This document shows, piece by piece, positions 27,833 through 36,818 of a DNA stretch of 36,818 bases. Under the pieces are notes generated by a model that searched no databases, was not told where the DNA came from, and saw nothing but the letters and a program-made list of their open reading frames with translations. The translations under genes and the position numbers were made by a program. The stretch's first letter is position 1. Each line of letters opens with the position of its first letter. The stretch comes from an uncultured Pseudomonadota bacterium. Its GTDB lineage: Bacteria > Pseudomonadota > Gammaproteobacteria > Methylococcales > Methylomonadaceae. Location of the stretch: assembly GCA_903876445.1 (NCBI GenBank), contig CAIQZX010000016.1, positions 1 through 36,818 of the forward strand, in the 5' to 3' direction.

Positions 27833-27841
27833 CGTAACGTC

Positions 27842-28495
27842 CTATTTCTCAGCTTTATTTGAGAGACTAGAACGATCGGTCAATACTTCATCAATCAATC
27901 CGTAAGTGACTGCATCTGTTGCGCTTAAAAAATTATCTCTATCGGTATCGCTTTGAATTTTTTTCAAAGTTTGACCGGTATGATGAGACAAAATTTTATT
28001 CAATTTTTCACGAATTGATAAAATTTCTTTCGCATGAATATCGAAATCCGAAGCCTGTCCTGAAAAACCGCCTAATGGCTGATGAATCATGACTCTTGAA
28101 TGCGGTAAACAAAAGCGTTTTCCTTTCGCGCCTGCTGTTAATAAAATTGCACCCATACTTGCCGCTTGACCGATACACATTGTGCTAACGTCAGGTTTAA
28201 TAAACTGCATTGTGTCATAAATCGACATCCCTGCAGTCACCGAACCGCCAGGTGAATTGATATAAAGGTGAATATCTTTGTCTGGGTTTTCAGATTCCAA
28301 AAACAACAACTGCGCCACGACAAGATTTGCCATGTAATCTTCAACTTGACCAACCAAAAAAATCACCCGCTCTTTGAGCAAGCGTGAATAAATATCAAAA
28401 GCGCGTTCGCCGCGTGCCGTTTGTTCGACGACCATTGGTACTAAACCACCAGCCGCTTGAGTTGCCATCATTTGCGCGAGTTGTTGTGAATACAT
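27842..28495 (-). CDS. clpP: ClpP, ATP-dependent serine protease subunit
   Basis: 217 aa. Catalytic Ser113 in GQAASMGA and His138 in [10 protein letters not shown] are present, and the aspartate lies in the SDTDRDNF segment. [11 protein letters not shown] is the oxyanion region. It forms the tetradecameric proteolytic chamber served by ClpX. No strong ribosome site is seen; the ATG at 28495 gives the usual short propeptide before [14 protein letters not shown]. Confidence 0.98.
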   Translation of the reverse strand: MYSQQLAQMMATQAAGGLVPMVVEQTARGERAFDIYSRLLKERVIFLVGQVEDYMANLVVAQLLFLESENPDKDIHLYINSPGGSVTAGMSIYDTMQFIKPDVSTMCIGQAASMGAILLTAGAKGKRFCLPHSRVMIHQPLGGFSGQASDFDIHAKEILSIREKLNKILSHHTGQTLKKIQSDTDRDNFLSATDAVTYGLIDEVLTDRSSLSNKAEK

Positions 28496-28517
28496 TTTTG
28501 CGTTCCGAAGTTTTGAA

Positions 28518-29819
28518 TTAAGTGTTCATAACGGTGTTGAAATCAACATTTTCAGTCGAGATTGTCGCTCTTTCAAGTAACCAGTCAGTTACCTGTTCTT
28601 CCATAGTCATTTGACGCACATCATTCAAACGATTTTCATCTTTGTAATACCAGTCAATCACTTGAGCTGGATCTTCATAATTTTTTGCCATCTCTTCAAC
28701 GTGGGCGCGAACTCTATCTTCATCTACTTTCAATTCATTTTGATGAATAACTTCGCCAATAATTAAGCTTAAGGCGGTACGTCTTTTTGCTTCTACTTCA
28801 AAAGGTTCACGGGGTAACTGTTTTTTGAATACTTCGAAGTCCATGTGATTTTTTTTCGCCATGTCTTTGTAAGGATCCAACAGTACATCAATTTCCTTTT
28901 CAACCAGTGCTTGTGGCAAAGTTAAATTTACTTTTTCATATAAAGCAGTGAAAACCGCATTACGCAACGCGAATTTTAACTTATTCGCTAACTCACGTTC
29001 CATATTTTCTTTAACATCTGCTCGGAATGTTTCAACTTCACTGCCTTTAAGATCATAAGATTTAACAAATTCGTCGTTAATTTCAGGTAAAACAGCGACT
29101 TCAACTTTTTTAATTTCGATTTCAAATTCTGCAGTTTTACCCGTTAATTTTTGATTTGGATAATCATCTGGAAAAGTTGCATTAAATGTTTTGGTATCAC
29201 CGACTTTTAAGCCAATTAAATTGTCTTCAAAACCAGGAATCATTTTGCTTGCGCCAATTTCAATTTGAAAATTTTCAGTTTTACCATCAGTGAAATTTTC
29301 GCCATCAACGCTGCCAGAGAAATCAATCGTCACTTGGTCTTTTTGTTCGCTTGTGCGTTCAACGGTTTCCCATGTTTTACGTTGTTCTCTTAATTTCAAA
29401 ATCATCTCGTCAACATCTTTTTCTTCAACGCTAGCAATTTTTTTTGTGACGGATAATTGATCAGTGCCTTCTAAATTAACAACTGGCATTACTTCGAACT
29501 GTGCGGTATAGGTGAATCCTTCGGAATCCTGAACAAGTTTAATTTCTGGATAGCCTGCTGGATGGATACCTTCTTGTTGCCCTAATGCTTCGAAATAACT
29601 GGATTCTATTAAGTCTTGTGTCACTTCATGACGCACTTGTGCGCCATACATTTTAGCTATGGTACTTAGAGGAACTTTACCACGACGAAATCCATCAATA
29701 CGCGCTTCTTTTGCAATTTTTTTTAAGCCGGATGCAACTTGCGGTTGAATAACCGACTCTGGCAAGGTGACGGTCATTTTGCGACCTAATTCTGATGTTT
29801 GTTCAACAGAAACTTCCAT
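28518..29819 (-). CDS. tig: Trigger factor, ribosome-associated chaperone
   Basis: 433 aa from the ATG at 29819, which has GGGGA seven bases upstream. A longer open frame to 29963 runs into the tRNA gene and is rejected. The N-terminal ribosome-binding domain has the signature GFRRGKVP. The FKBP-type isomerase domain (about 160-245) includes [16 protein letters not shown], and the helical C-terminal chaperone domain follows. It binds nascent chains at the ribosome exit. First gene of the tig-clpP-clpX block. Confidence 0.97.
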   Translation of the reverse strand: MEVSVEQTSELGRKMTVTLPESVIQPQVASGLKKIAKEARIDGFRRGKVPLSTIAKMYGAQVRHEVTQDLIESSYFEALGQQEGIHPAGYPEIKLVQDSEGFTYTAQFEVMPVVNLEGTDQLSVTKKIASVEEKDVDEMILKLREQRKTWETVERTSEQKDQVTIDFSGSVDGENFTDGKTENFQIEIGASKMIPGFEDNLIGLKVGDTKTFNATFPDDYPNQKLTGKTAEFEIEIKKVEVAVLPEINDEFVKSYDLKGSEVETFRADVKENMERELANKLKFALRNAVFTALYEKVNLTLPQALVEKEIDVLLDPYKDMAKKNHMDFEVFKKQLPREPFEVEAKRRTALSLIIGEVIHQNELKVDEDRVRAHVEEMAKNYEDPAQVIDWYYKDENRLNDVRQMTMEEQVTDWLLERATISTENVDFNTVMNT

Positions 29820-29921
29820 TATTTTCCCCACAAGATTTTTAATAAGATTGATGTTAGATTTTGAGTGCCGATTTGGCTCAATAGATTTGATATTTTTTGA
29901 ATAATTTTTTCTGATATTAAG

Positions 29922-30006
29922 TGGTGCGAATGGAGAGACTCGAACTCTCACGGGGTGACCCACGGGAACCTAAATCCAGCGCGTATACCAATTTCGCCAC
30001 ATTCGC
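29922..30006 (-). tRNA. tRNA-Leu(UAG)
   Basis: 85 nt including an encoded CCA end (29922-29924). The acceptor stem GCGAATG/CATTCGC is perfect, the T-arm is GAGAG-TTCGAGT-CTCTC, and a long variable arm (GGG-TCA-CCC) is typical of leucine tRNAs. The anticodon loop TTTAGGT has anticodon UAG at 29970-29972. The anticodon stem CTGGA/TCCCG has one U-C mismatch. tRNA-Leu just before tig is a common gammaproteobacterial arrangement. Confidence 0.95.
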
Positions 30007-30074
30007 ACTTAATGAACTTGGAATTATAGCCGCAATCCTGTTTAAGCAACAAGTAGTAATTTGTTTTTCGTCTG

Positions 30075-30080
30075 TATAAT
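30075..30080 (+). promoter_or_regulatory. Possible -10 box of ubiA
   Basis: A perfect TATAAT lies 32 bases before the ubiA ATG and would place the transcription start near 30087. No convincing -35 box is found at the right distance, so the call is tentative. Confidence 0.35.
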
Positions 30081-30111
30081 GTGCATTTTTTTATTTTATA
30101 GCTTTGATTTT

Positions 30112-30954
30112 ATGTTTAAACATTACTGGCATTTAGCGCGATTTGACAAACCTATCGGTACATTAATTCTTTTGTATCCCGCCTTATGGGCGTTATGGAT
30201 TGCCAGCAATGGCGACCCCAATTTCCGCGTTTTAATCGTCATTTCACTCGGCGTAATTGTTATGCGAGCCGCAGGTTGTGTGATTAACGACTATGCCGAT
30301 CGCGATTTTGATCCGCACGTCGAACGCACAAAATTACGTCCTATTGCTGCCGGAAATGTCACGCCAAAAGCGGCTCTTATTTTCTTCGCAGTCTTATGTT
30401 TAATTGCTTTTTGTTTAGTTTTACTACTTAATACATTTACGATTTTATTATCGTTCGTTGGCGCATTTTTAGCGGCAAGTTATCCGTTTATGAAACGTTA
30501 TACGCATTTACCCCAAGCCTATTTAGGTATTGCATTTGGTTGGGCAGTTCCGATGGCATTTGCAGCGCAATTAAACGCTATTCCCGCCGTTGCGTGGGTT
30601 TTGTATTTGGCGGTTATTTTATGGGCGTTGGTTTATGACACGATGTATGCGATGGTCGATAAAGACGACGATTTAAAAATTGGCGTGAAATCCACCGCGA
30701 TTTTATTTGGAAATTACGACCGGCACATTTTAGGTGCATTGCAAATTAGTATTTTGCTATTGTTATTTCTGGTTGGAAAAATGCAACAGTTGGGCGGATT
30801 TTATTATTTTGGATTGATTGTCGCGGCGGGATTTTCATTTTATCAACAAAAATTGATTTTCAACCGTGAAAAAAGCGCGTGTTTTGAGGCATTCTTGAAC
30901 AATAATTGGTTTGGATTGGCAATTTTTATTGGATTATTTTTCGATTGCCTTTAA
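30112..30954 (+). CDS. ubiA: 4-hydroxybenzoate polyprenyltransferase (ubiquinone biosynthesis)
   Basis: 280 aa from ATG 30112 ([16 protein letters not shown]), which matches family N-termini; upstream in-frame codons include the promoter region and are excluded. An integral membrane protein with about eight to nine helices. The two Asp-rich substrate motifs are NDYADRDFD (59-67) and [13 protein letters not shown]. It attaches the polyprenyl tail to 4-hydroxybenzoate. ubiC is not adjacent. It is convergent with tyrS. Confidence 0.95.
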   Translation: MFKHYWHLARFDKPIGTLILLYPALWALWIASNGDPNFRVLIVISLGVIVMRAAGCVINDYADRDFDPHVERTKLRPIAAGNVTPKAALIFFAVLCLIAFCLVLLLNTFTILLSFVGAFLAASYPFMKRYTHLPQAYLGIAFGWAVPMAFAAQLNAIPAVAWVLYLAVILWALVYDTMYAMVDKDDDLKIGVKSTAILFGNYDRHILGALQISILLLLFLVGKMQQLGGFYYFGLIVAAGFSFYQQKLIFNREKSACFEAFLNNNWFGLAIFIGLFFDCL

Positions 30955-30957
30955 ACC

Positions 30958-30989
30958 TTGCGCGAAATTCCCAAAAGAATTTCGCGCAA
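30958..30989. terminator. Perfect 13-bp hairpin between convergent ubiA and tyrS
   Basis: TTGCGCGAAATTC (30958-30970) and GAATTTCGCGCAA (30977-30989) form a perfect inverted repeat with a 6-base loop, starting four bases after the ubiA stop and ending seven before the tyrS stop. It lacks a clear T-run on either side, so termination may be Rho-assisted, or the hairpin may stabilise both mRNA ends. Confidence 0.6.
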
Positions 30990-30996
30990 TCGCAAA

Positions 30997-32193
30997 TTAA
31001 ATCGATATTTTTACTCTTGCAAATTTACGTTTACCAACTTGATAAACGTGTTGAGAACCCGTTTCGATTTCTAATTTTGGATTTTCTACTTTTTCGCCAT
31101 CAATTTTTACCGCGCCTTGGTTAATCATGCGAATTGCTTCGGAAGTGCTGGCGGTTAAATTTGCCTCTTTTAATAAATTTGTGATTCCTAACGTCGCGCC
31201 ATCAATGTTCAATTCCACTTCGGGCATTTCATCGGGAATTGCGCCACGCTGAAAACGTGCTTCGAAATTTTCTAAGGCTTTAACTGCCGCCGCTTGATTG
31301 TGAAAGCGGGCAATGATTTCTTGTGCTAATTTAAATTTATAATCGCGTGGATTTGCACCGTTTTGACATTCCGAATTCCATGCCGCAATTTCTGACATCG
31401 GACGGAAACTCAATAATTCAAAATAACGCCACATCAATTCGTCGCTAATCGACATAATTTTGCCGAACATGTCATCCGGTGCATCAGCAATACCAATGTA
31501 ATTATTCAGTGATTTTGACATTTTCTGTACGCCGTCTAAACCTTCTAAAATCGGCATTGTCATAACCACTTGCGGTTTTTGCCCGAAGGCTTCTTGTAAT
31601 TGTCGTCCCATCAACAAATTAAATTTTTGATCTGTTCCACCTAATTCTACGTCTGCTTTCATCGCCACGGAATCGTAGCCTTGAATAAGCGGGTATAAAA
31701 ATTCATGAATCGCAATTGACTGATTTCCTGTAAAACGTTTATGAAAATCATCGCGTTCCAACATTCGTGCCACGGTATTTTTCGCAGCTAATTGAATCAA
31801 TTCCGCCGATGACATGGCATTCATCCACGTCGAATTAAACATAACCTGTGTTTTTTCGGGATCAAGAATTTTAAAAATTTGCGCTTGATAAGTTTCGGCG
31901 TTCGCAGCGACTTCTTCACGAGTAAGCGGTTTTCGAGTGACATTTTTTCCGGTCGGATCACCAATCATGCCGGTAAAATCACCAATTAAAAATAAAATCT
32001 CATGTCCGGCATCTTGAAATTGTTTTAATTTGTTAATCAAAACTGTGTGACCTAAATGTAAATCGGGAGCCGTCGGATCAAATCCAGCTTTGATGCGTAA
32101 CGGGCGATTTTCAGCCAGTTTTTTAATCAATTCGGCTTCAACTAACACTTCGTGCGTGCCGCGTAATAATTCAATGGTGTCCGGTATATTCAT
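30997..32193 (-). CDS. tyrS: Tyrosyl-tRNA synthetase
   Basis: 398 aa. Class I signature HLGH (46-49) and KMSKS in [11 protein letters not shown]. The tyrosine pocket region includes [21 protein letters not shown]-terminal S4 RNA-binding domain (about 335-398) recognises tRNA. Ribosome site AGGAG lies seven bases upstream of the ATG. It is 20 bases downstream of the carboxypeptidase gene, so possibly in the same transcript. Confidence 0.97.
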   Translation of the reverse strand: MNIPDTIELLRGTHEVLVEAELIKKLAENRPLRIKAGFDPTAPDLHLGHTVLINKLKQFQDAGHEILFLIGDFTGMIGDPTGKNVTRKPLTREEVAANAETYQAQIFKILDPEKTQVMFNSTWMNAMSSAELIQLAAKNTVARMLERDDFHKRFTGNQSIAIHEFLYPLIQGYDSVAMKADVELGGTDQKFNLLMGRQLQEAFGQKPQVVMTMPILEGLDGVQKMSKSLNNYIGIADAPDDMFGKIMSISDELMWRYFELLSFRPMSEIAAWNSECQNGANPRDYKFKLAQEIIARFHNQAAAVKALENFEARFQRGAIPDEMPEVELNIDGATLGITNLLKEANLTASTSEAIRMINQGAVKIDGEKVENPKLEIETGSQHVYQVGKRKFARVKISI

Positions 32194-32213
32194 GAAAACT
32201 CCTCTAATTTGTT

Positions 32214-33236
32214 TTAACGGTGGTGATGACCGCGACTGTGATGTGTTGTTGTTATTGTTTTTTTGTTTCTGGCAGCACCGACTTTTATTGCTTTTACCGT
32301 GTGATGATGGTGGTGTTTGTGACCGTGACGATGACGGTATTCTTCGTGTTCTTCATGTACGCTACCACCACCGGCACAATCTAATTGGTGCGGCGGCAAA
32401 CCCGCTGAGTCTGTTGGCAGAGTGCTGAGATTTGACACCACGTTGTAATCACCACTAAAACCGTGATCCATTTGGTTAATCATTAAATTGTAACGTTCGT
32501 TACTGGTGCGCCCACCCAAAATAACGCCAATCAATCGTCGTCCATTTTGCGACGCAGAACTGACTAAGTTATAACCCGAATTACAAGTAAAGCCGGTTTT
32601 CATTCCTTCAGCGCCGTCATAGGTTGCAGTAAATCGGTTGATACCAAAGCGTTCCCTTCCTTTGAATTCAAAACTGTGTGCAGAAAAATAATCGTAATAC
32701 TCCGGAAAATTCCGATACAGTTTTAACGCCAATAACGCCATGTCCCTAGCGGTTGTAACTTGCCAATCATTAGGTAAGCCGGTCGCATTCATAAAATAAG
32801 TGTTATACATTCCTAGCGAATGCGCTTTTGCTGTCATACGAATAGCAAAATTATCTTCTGTGACCGATAAATGTTCCGCTAAAACCACCGTCGCATCATT
32901 TGCCGAGCGCGTAATAATCGCTAATATCGCCTCTTCGACCGTAATACGTTCATTGTAATGCAATCCTAAGCGGCTATTCGGTTGACGCGCGGCATGATGT
33001 GAAGCGTGCATAGTGTCATTTAAATGAATTTGACCGTTACTTAACGCATCAAATGTCATGTAAAGTGTCATCATTTTGGTTAATGATGCTGGATACCATG
33101 ATTGCGCCGCTTCCACAGCGTGTAACACATTGCCATTTTCAGCATCAATCAAAATCGCCGCATGACGTGCGTGGGTAATTTGTGAGGCAAATACTAAACA
33201 CGCCGCATTCAAGGTAAATAAAAATTTTTTTCTCAC
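32214..33236 (-). CDS. D-alanyl-D-alanine carboxypeptidase (S11, penicillin-binding) with a His-rich C-terminal tail
   Basis: 340 aa starting at GTG 33236, directly after the upstream gene. The signal peptide ends near THA (21-23). The penicillin-binding active-site triad is complete: SLTK (Ser51, Lys54), SAN (111-113) and KTG (213-215). It trims the terminal D-Ala from peptidoglycan stem peptides in the periplasm. In place of the membrane-anchoring amphipathic domain of DacA-type enzymes, the tail (290-340) carries 15 histidines, including [12 protein letters not shown] and HHSRGHHHR. Such a tail could bind metal ions; this is inferred from composition. Confidence 0.93.
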   Translation of the reverse strand: MRKKFLFTLNAACLVFASQITHARHAAILIDAENGNVLHAVEAAQSWYPASLTKMMTLYMTFDALSNGQIHLNDTMHASHHAARQPNSRLGLHYNERITVEEAILAIITRSANDATVVLAEHLSVTEDNFAIRMTAKAHSLGMYNTYFMNATGLPNDWQVTTARDMALLALKLYRNFPEYYDYFSAHSFEFKGRERFGINRFTATYDGAEGMKTGFTCNSGYNLVSSASQNGRRLIGVILGGRTSNERYNLMINQMDHGFSGDYNVVSNLSTLPTDSAGLPPHQLDCAGGGSVHEEHEEYRHRHGHKHHHHHTVKAIKVGAARNKKTITTTHHSRGHHHR

Positions 33237-33244
33237 GAGTTATT

Positions 33245-34222
33245 TTAATGGTTAAGTTTTAGTGAAAGGTGGCAATTGTAAGGTGATATTCCGTCACAGA
33301 AGCCCCAAAATTTTCCAAAATCGCCTTCTTCATTAGGCTTCCAGTTTTCTGAAAATGCCTCAAATGCTACAGCAGAAACTTTCTTTTCTGCTAATTTTTT
33401 AAATGTCTTTTCAATAACGAGTTGCTGATTTTTTTTACTCGCAACACCACATTGTTGTTTTGTTTTTAAACGAATTTGTGCTTGACCTTCTGGTGCAAAA
33501 ACCCAACCAAATTCAGTAATAATGGTTTCTTTTGTGGGATTTGTTTCTGTCACCTCTTTCCAACGATTATAATGAAAATCAGCGGCATTTTGTGCGTTAA
33601 TGCACGGAAACAAATCTGAATGTCTATTTTCCCACCACGGAAAAACGTTAATGCCAATCCAATCGACTTGTGCGCTGAATTGATTCTGATGGCACGGTTG
33701 TTCTCGATTACACCATTCCCACCAAGTATCGATTACGCCAATCGGTTGCGGCACTTTCGCTTCACGCAAGGCATTTAAACAACGCGCTGTTTCGCTATCG
33801 AAAGCATAATTATTTCGCGTTCGTACTTCTGAACCGCAACTTAAACGCACAATCGTTTCTGGATATTGCCGCGCCAACGCGATGCCGTGAGCAATTGAAT
33901 CAGTATTCACGAGTTTATCTTTATCAATCCATAAAATCGCAATCACTTTAAGATTCCGTTTTTTTGCCGCTGGAAAAATCGCTTCCAATCCATTCAACAC
34001 GCCATAACTCATAATGCAACGAAAGGGGGTTTGTTTAAGTAACGTATCTAATAATGTTTCTATAATTTCCGGCGAGGGGTTTGCGCCATAATTGGGTGTG
34101 AGTTGATTAACGTAAGGGCTGAAGGCAACACATTGTAATGGTTCAGAAGACTGATTTTTGGCGTGGATTTGCGGGACATAAAATAAAAAACTTAATGCTA
34201 TAAACGCTATCAATCGTTTCAT
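33245..34222 (-). CDS. Secreted GH17-type beta-glucanase-like glycosidase
   Basis: 325 aa with a signal peptide (1-21). The TIM-barrel sequence has GH17 features: CVAFSPYVNQLTPNYG near the start, candidate acid/base Glu132 in SCGSEVRTRNN, and nucleophile Glu237 in IITEFGWVF. GH17 enzymes cut or transfer beta-1,3-glucans. There are ten or so cysteines, suggesting disulphides and an extracytoplasmic location. The gene overlaps the RTX protein gene by four bases (ATGA), so the two are translationally coupled and probably work together outside the cell, for instance on a glucan matrix. Confidence 0.75.
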   Translation of the reverse strand: MKRLIAFIALSFLFYVPQIHAKNQSSEPLQCVAFSPYVNQLTPNYGANPSPEIIETLLDTLLKQTPFRCIMSYGVLNGLEAIFPAAKKRNLKVIAILWIDKDKLVNTDSIAHGIALARQYPETIVRLSCGSEVRTRNNYAFDSETARCLNALREAKVPQPIGVIDTWWEWCNREQPCHQNQFSAQVDWIGINVFPWWENRHSDLFPCINAQNAADFHYNRWKEVTETNPTKETIITEFGWVFAPEGQAQIRLKTKQQCGVASKKNQQLVIEKTFKKLAEKKVSAVAFEAFSENWKPNEEGDFGKFWGFCDGISPYNCHLSLKLNH

Positions 34223-36818
34223 GCCGGAAACGCTTCGATGCCGTTTAAAATTAACAAGGCACTTGAACCGGTCACAATGGTTTCAATATCGCGTACATTA
34301 TGAACATCGCCATCGGCAAACTGTACTAATTCAATGCTGGTCAAAATATCGCGTTCGCCAATTTTCGATTCATTCTCAAAACTGATGTATTCAACGGTAA
34401 TTTCATCTACACCGTCAGTATCGGGATTGCGCGAAAATTGATATTCATCAAACGCGCCATCAAAAACAACGGTATCATTTCCGTCACCACCATCTAAAGA
34501 ATCGTTACCATCACCGCCGACTAAGGTATCGTTTCCACCTTCGGCAATAATCGTGTCGTTGCCTTCCATGCCATCAAAATAATTAGCGATTGTGCCGCCA
34601 TCGGTTTCTTGTAAAAAATTATTCGCCGTATTTCCAACACCTTTCGTTGCGTCTTTACCGCTTAATGTCAGCATTTCTAAATCAGGACTTTGACTTAAAT
34701 CATAACTGACTGTGGCAATGACTTGATCTTGGTCTTCATTATTTGCGACTTCGATAATTTTATCTTCGACATTATTCATTTTATAAATATCATTTCCTGC
34801 GCCACCTTCTAATGTATCTGCTCCCGAACCGCCGTCTAAGGTGTCATCGCCTTCTCCACCGATTAAATAATCATTCCCTGTGTTGCCGCTTAAAAGGTTA
34901 TTCGCGATATTTCCTTCAATTCGATTATTTGCTTTATTTCCTGTACCGTTAATTTCGCTAATACCACTTAAAATTAAATTCTCAAGATTATCGCCCAACG
35001 TATAAGTTTGGTTACTTTCAACAGTATCATTCCCGCCGGTTTTAATGTTTTTTTCTGTTTCTTTAACAATGTCTTTCAGATGATCCACCACATAATAATC
35101 ATCACCTAAACCGCCAGCCATCGTATCAACGCCTTCTCCACCGTCTAAGGTATCATTGCCGTTTTCGCCGGTTAATGAATCGTTTTCCTTGCCACCCGTG
35201 ATTTTATCTTCACCACTGCCGCCGATTAGTATGTCTTTGCCTTCGCCACCCGTTAAAACATCATTCCCATTTTCACCATCTAAATAATCATCACCCGTGC
35301 CACCGTCCAGCGTATCATTGCCCGCGCCACCTTTAAAGGTATCCGCCCCTGCCCCACCCGATAAATAATCATCGCGTTCTGTACCTAAGCGTTTTTCATT
35401 TGCCACCGTGCCATTAAACGTTACGCCAGAATGTTTGCCAATATCGATATTTCCAGCGTTGGCGGTTTTTACCACCGCGCTCGTCGCGCTACTGCTGACT
35501 TTTTCTGCAAATCCTAACTTGTCCGTATAACTCACTGCCGCGCTAATTTTTTTGCCGATGTCTGTCGCTGTAAGTGTGTAACTGTTTTGTGTCGCGCCAC
35601 TGATAATTTTTCCATCGCGTAACCACGAAACACTCAACGCACCCAAACCATCCGAATCATTCAGCGTATTGGCTAGCGTTAAAACTTGTTTTTCAATCGC
35701 GTTACCCACAATTTTAATCGCGCCAGTCGGTTTGTGATTGATGATTTCAACCGGCGCGTCGATGATAACAGTCGGCTCTGGTTCAACCGGCTTCGCTTCC
35801 ACAAAATCCGTCGCGCTACTGGTCACACTTTCTAACGTGCCGATTTTATCGGTGTAACTGATTTTTGCTTTCAACGTTTTGCCGATGTCGCTCGCTTGCA
35901 AAACATAATTTGCTTGCGTCGCGCCACTAATCACTTTGCCATTTTGTAACCACTGATAATTAAATGCGCCTAAACCATCGGCATCTTTCAAGGTGTTTTG
36001 AATCGTCAACGTTTCGCCTTCCGTCGCCACGCCAGAAATCACCACGTTTCCTGTGACCGGATGCGAAACAATAACCGGCGCAATGCTGGTATCTTTTACC
36101 GTCACCGTTGCTTTCACCTCTTTTTTATCGTGTAACGTGACCGTTAGCGTTTCATTGCCTTCGGTTTTTTTGTCTTCTAAAAATTTAATCGGCAAAGTCG
36201 CCGTGCCGTCATCTTCAATCACAAAACTGTGCGTCGATAATCCGCCCAACACATCCGCATCTGAAATCGTGCCACTCAAATCAAACGGAATTTCTGTCCC
36301 AGCCGCTACATTTTGCGTCGTTAAAACAAACGCACTGCTGCCATTTTCGTTCACGCTGGTTTCGACAGTTAATTTATAAGACGGTGGCGCGATGGGATTC
36401 GACGGCGCAGTAAATTTGCCTTCGGTGGTGTTTAATAAAACCGCCACACTCGAACCTTCATCTCCGCGTGCCGCCGCAAGGTCAGGTTTGCCATCGTTAT
36501 TAAAATCCGCCACACCAACCGAAAAACTATAAAGCCCAGTGATGATTGGTAACTCGCTATGGGTAAAATTTTTGCCCGTGCCGTCACCTTGCAAAATAGA
36601 AATCGTATCACTGGAATCATTAGCCGTAATGAGGTCAGCATAGCCATCCCCATTGACATCGCTGACACTAATTGCTTTAGGAGCATTACCCACCGCAAAG
36701 GTCGTTTGTGCCGCAAAATCGCCCCGCCCGTCGCCCAGTAACACCGAGACGTTATTACTTCCAAAGTTTGCCGCGACCACATCCGCGTTGCCATCGCCGT
36801 TCACATCCGACACGCTCA
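34219..36818 (-). CDS. Large RTX-type calcium-binding surface/secreted protein (N-terminus beyond window)
   Basis: At least 866 codons; the frame is open to the window edge, so the start is outside. From the visible N-terminus: FG-GAP/VCBS-type repeats (SDVNGDGYADLITAN, FNNDGKPDLAAARG), a Calx-beta-like domain (about 150-240), two Ig-like repeats (VSWLRDGKIISGATQ and FNYQWLQNGKVISGATQ), and three blocks of RTX nonapeptides of the GGxGxDxL type (for example GGAGNDTLDGGTGDDYLDGE). RTX repeats bind calcium and mark type I secretion. No ABC exporter or TolC gene is seen in the window. It is the upstream partner of the coupled GH17 gene; adhesion or matrix binding is a plausible role. Confidence 0.88.
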   Translation of the reverse strand, partial: SVSDVNGDGNADVVAANFGSNNVSVLLGDGRGDFAAQTTFAVGNAPKAISVSDVNGDGYADLITANDSSDTISILQGDGTGKNFTHSELPIITGLYSFSVGVADFNNDGKPDLAAARGDEGSSVAVLLNTTEGKFTAPSNPIAPPSYKLTVETSVNENGSSAFVLTTQNVAAGTEIPFDLSGTISDADVLGGLSTHSFVIEDDGTATLPIKFLEDKKTEGNETLTVTLHDKKEVKATVTVKDTSIAPVIVSHPVTGNVVISGVATEGETLTIQNTLKDADGLGAFNYQWLQNGKVISGATQANYVLQASDIGKTLKAKISYTDKIGTLESVTSSATDFVEAKPVEPEPTVIIDAPVEIINHKPTGAIKIVGNAIEKQVLTLANTLNDSDGLGALSVSWLRDGKIISGATQNSYTLTATDIGKKISAAVSYTDKLGFAEKVSSSATSAVVKTANAGNIDIGKHSGVTFNGTVANEKRLGTERDDYLSGGAGADTFKGGAGNDTLDGGTGDDYLDGENGNDVLTGGEGKDILIGGSGEDKITGGKENDSLTGENGNDTLDGGEGVDTMAGGLGDDYYVVDHLKDIVKETEKNIKTGGNDTVESNQTYTLGDNLENLILSGISEINGTGNKANNRIEGNIANNLLSGNTGNDYLIGGEGDDTLDGGSGADTLEGGAGNDIYKMNNVEDKIIEVANNEDQDQVIATVSYDLSQSPDLEMLTLSGKDATKGVGNTANNFLQETDGGTIANYFDGMEGNDTIIAEGGNDTLVGGDGNDSLDGGDGNDTVVFDGAFDEYQFSRNPDTDGVDEITVEYISFENESKIGERDILTSIELVQFADGDVHNVRDIETIVTGSSALLILNGIEAFPA

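Noticed and set aside
28518-29963. Trigger factor starting at 29963 (48 extra N-terminal residues)
   Set aside because: The extension reads through the tRNA-Leu gene. The ATG at 29819 has a good ribosome site and matches the family N-terminus.

Overview
The window is AT-rich DNA from a gammaproteobacterium. Housekeeping genes and their order support this: surA, rnd (RNase D), gmk, guaA, and the tRNA-Leu/tig/clpP/clpX block. I cannot place it to genus from the sequence alone. A gliding or filamentous sulfur- or methane-oxidising lineage is a guess. Several remnants of IS200/IS605-type (TnpB-associated) elements punctuate the window.

Layout. 1-335: right end of a TnpB-type element (plus strand) inserted into the 3' part of an XRE-family regulator (minus strand). 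740-3059: a three-gene partner-switching module on the plus strand, consisting of a membrane PAS-SpoIIE phosphatase, an RsbW-like kinase and a STAS protein. 3115-3379: a gene-free, structured IS remnant. 3470-14578: an eight-gene chemotaxis operon on the minus strand, in the order CheA lacking P1, CheR, CheB, CheW, ParA, soluble poly-HAMP MCP, CheY, long P1-bearing CheA. 14886-17090: a divergent membrane MCP. 17339-23178: surA, a free-standing DbpA-type RNA-binding protein, rnd, and an Aer-like MCP ending in a DWEEF tether. 23229-26460: gmk, an IS remnant, a gamma-carbonic-anhydrase-like gene and guaA. 26528-30006: clpX, clpP, tig and tRNA-Leu(UAG) on the minus strand. 30112-30954: ubiA. 30997-36818: tyrS, a D,D-carboxypeptidase with a His-rich tail, a GH17-type glycosidase and a large RTX surface protein cut by the window end.

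The most notable system is the chemotaxis operon. Its gene order matches, as I recall it, the cytoplasmic chemotaxis operon of Rhodobacter sphaeroides (cheA4-cheR3-cheB2-cheW4-slp/ppfA-tlpT-cheY6-cheA3). The same division of labour is visible: the first-gene kinase has an intact ATP site but no phosphorylatable P1 domain, while the last-gene CheA has P1 and P5 domains but a decayed ATP site. The two would have to work together by trans-phosphorylation. The ParA and the soluble MCP, which has an Arg-rich N-terminus, would position and segregate the cytoplasmic array. The long CheA carries a one-base frameshift just before its P5 domain.

The second notable point is that the PAS domain of the SpoIIE phosphatase aligns without gaps to the heme-binding PAS of FixL, including the proximal His and the distal Arg. 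This suggests an oxygen- or gas-controlled partner switch next to the chemotaxis genes.
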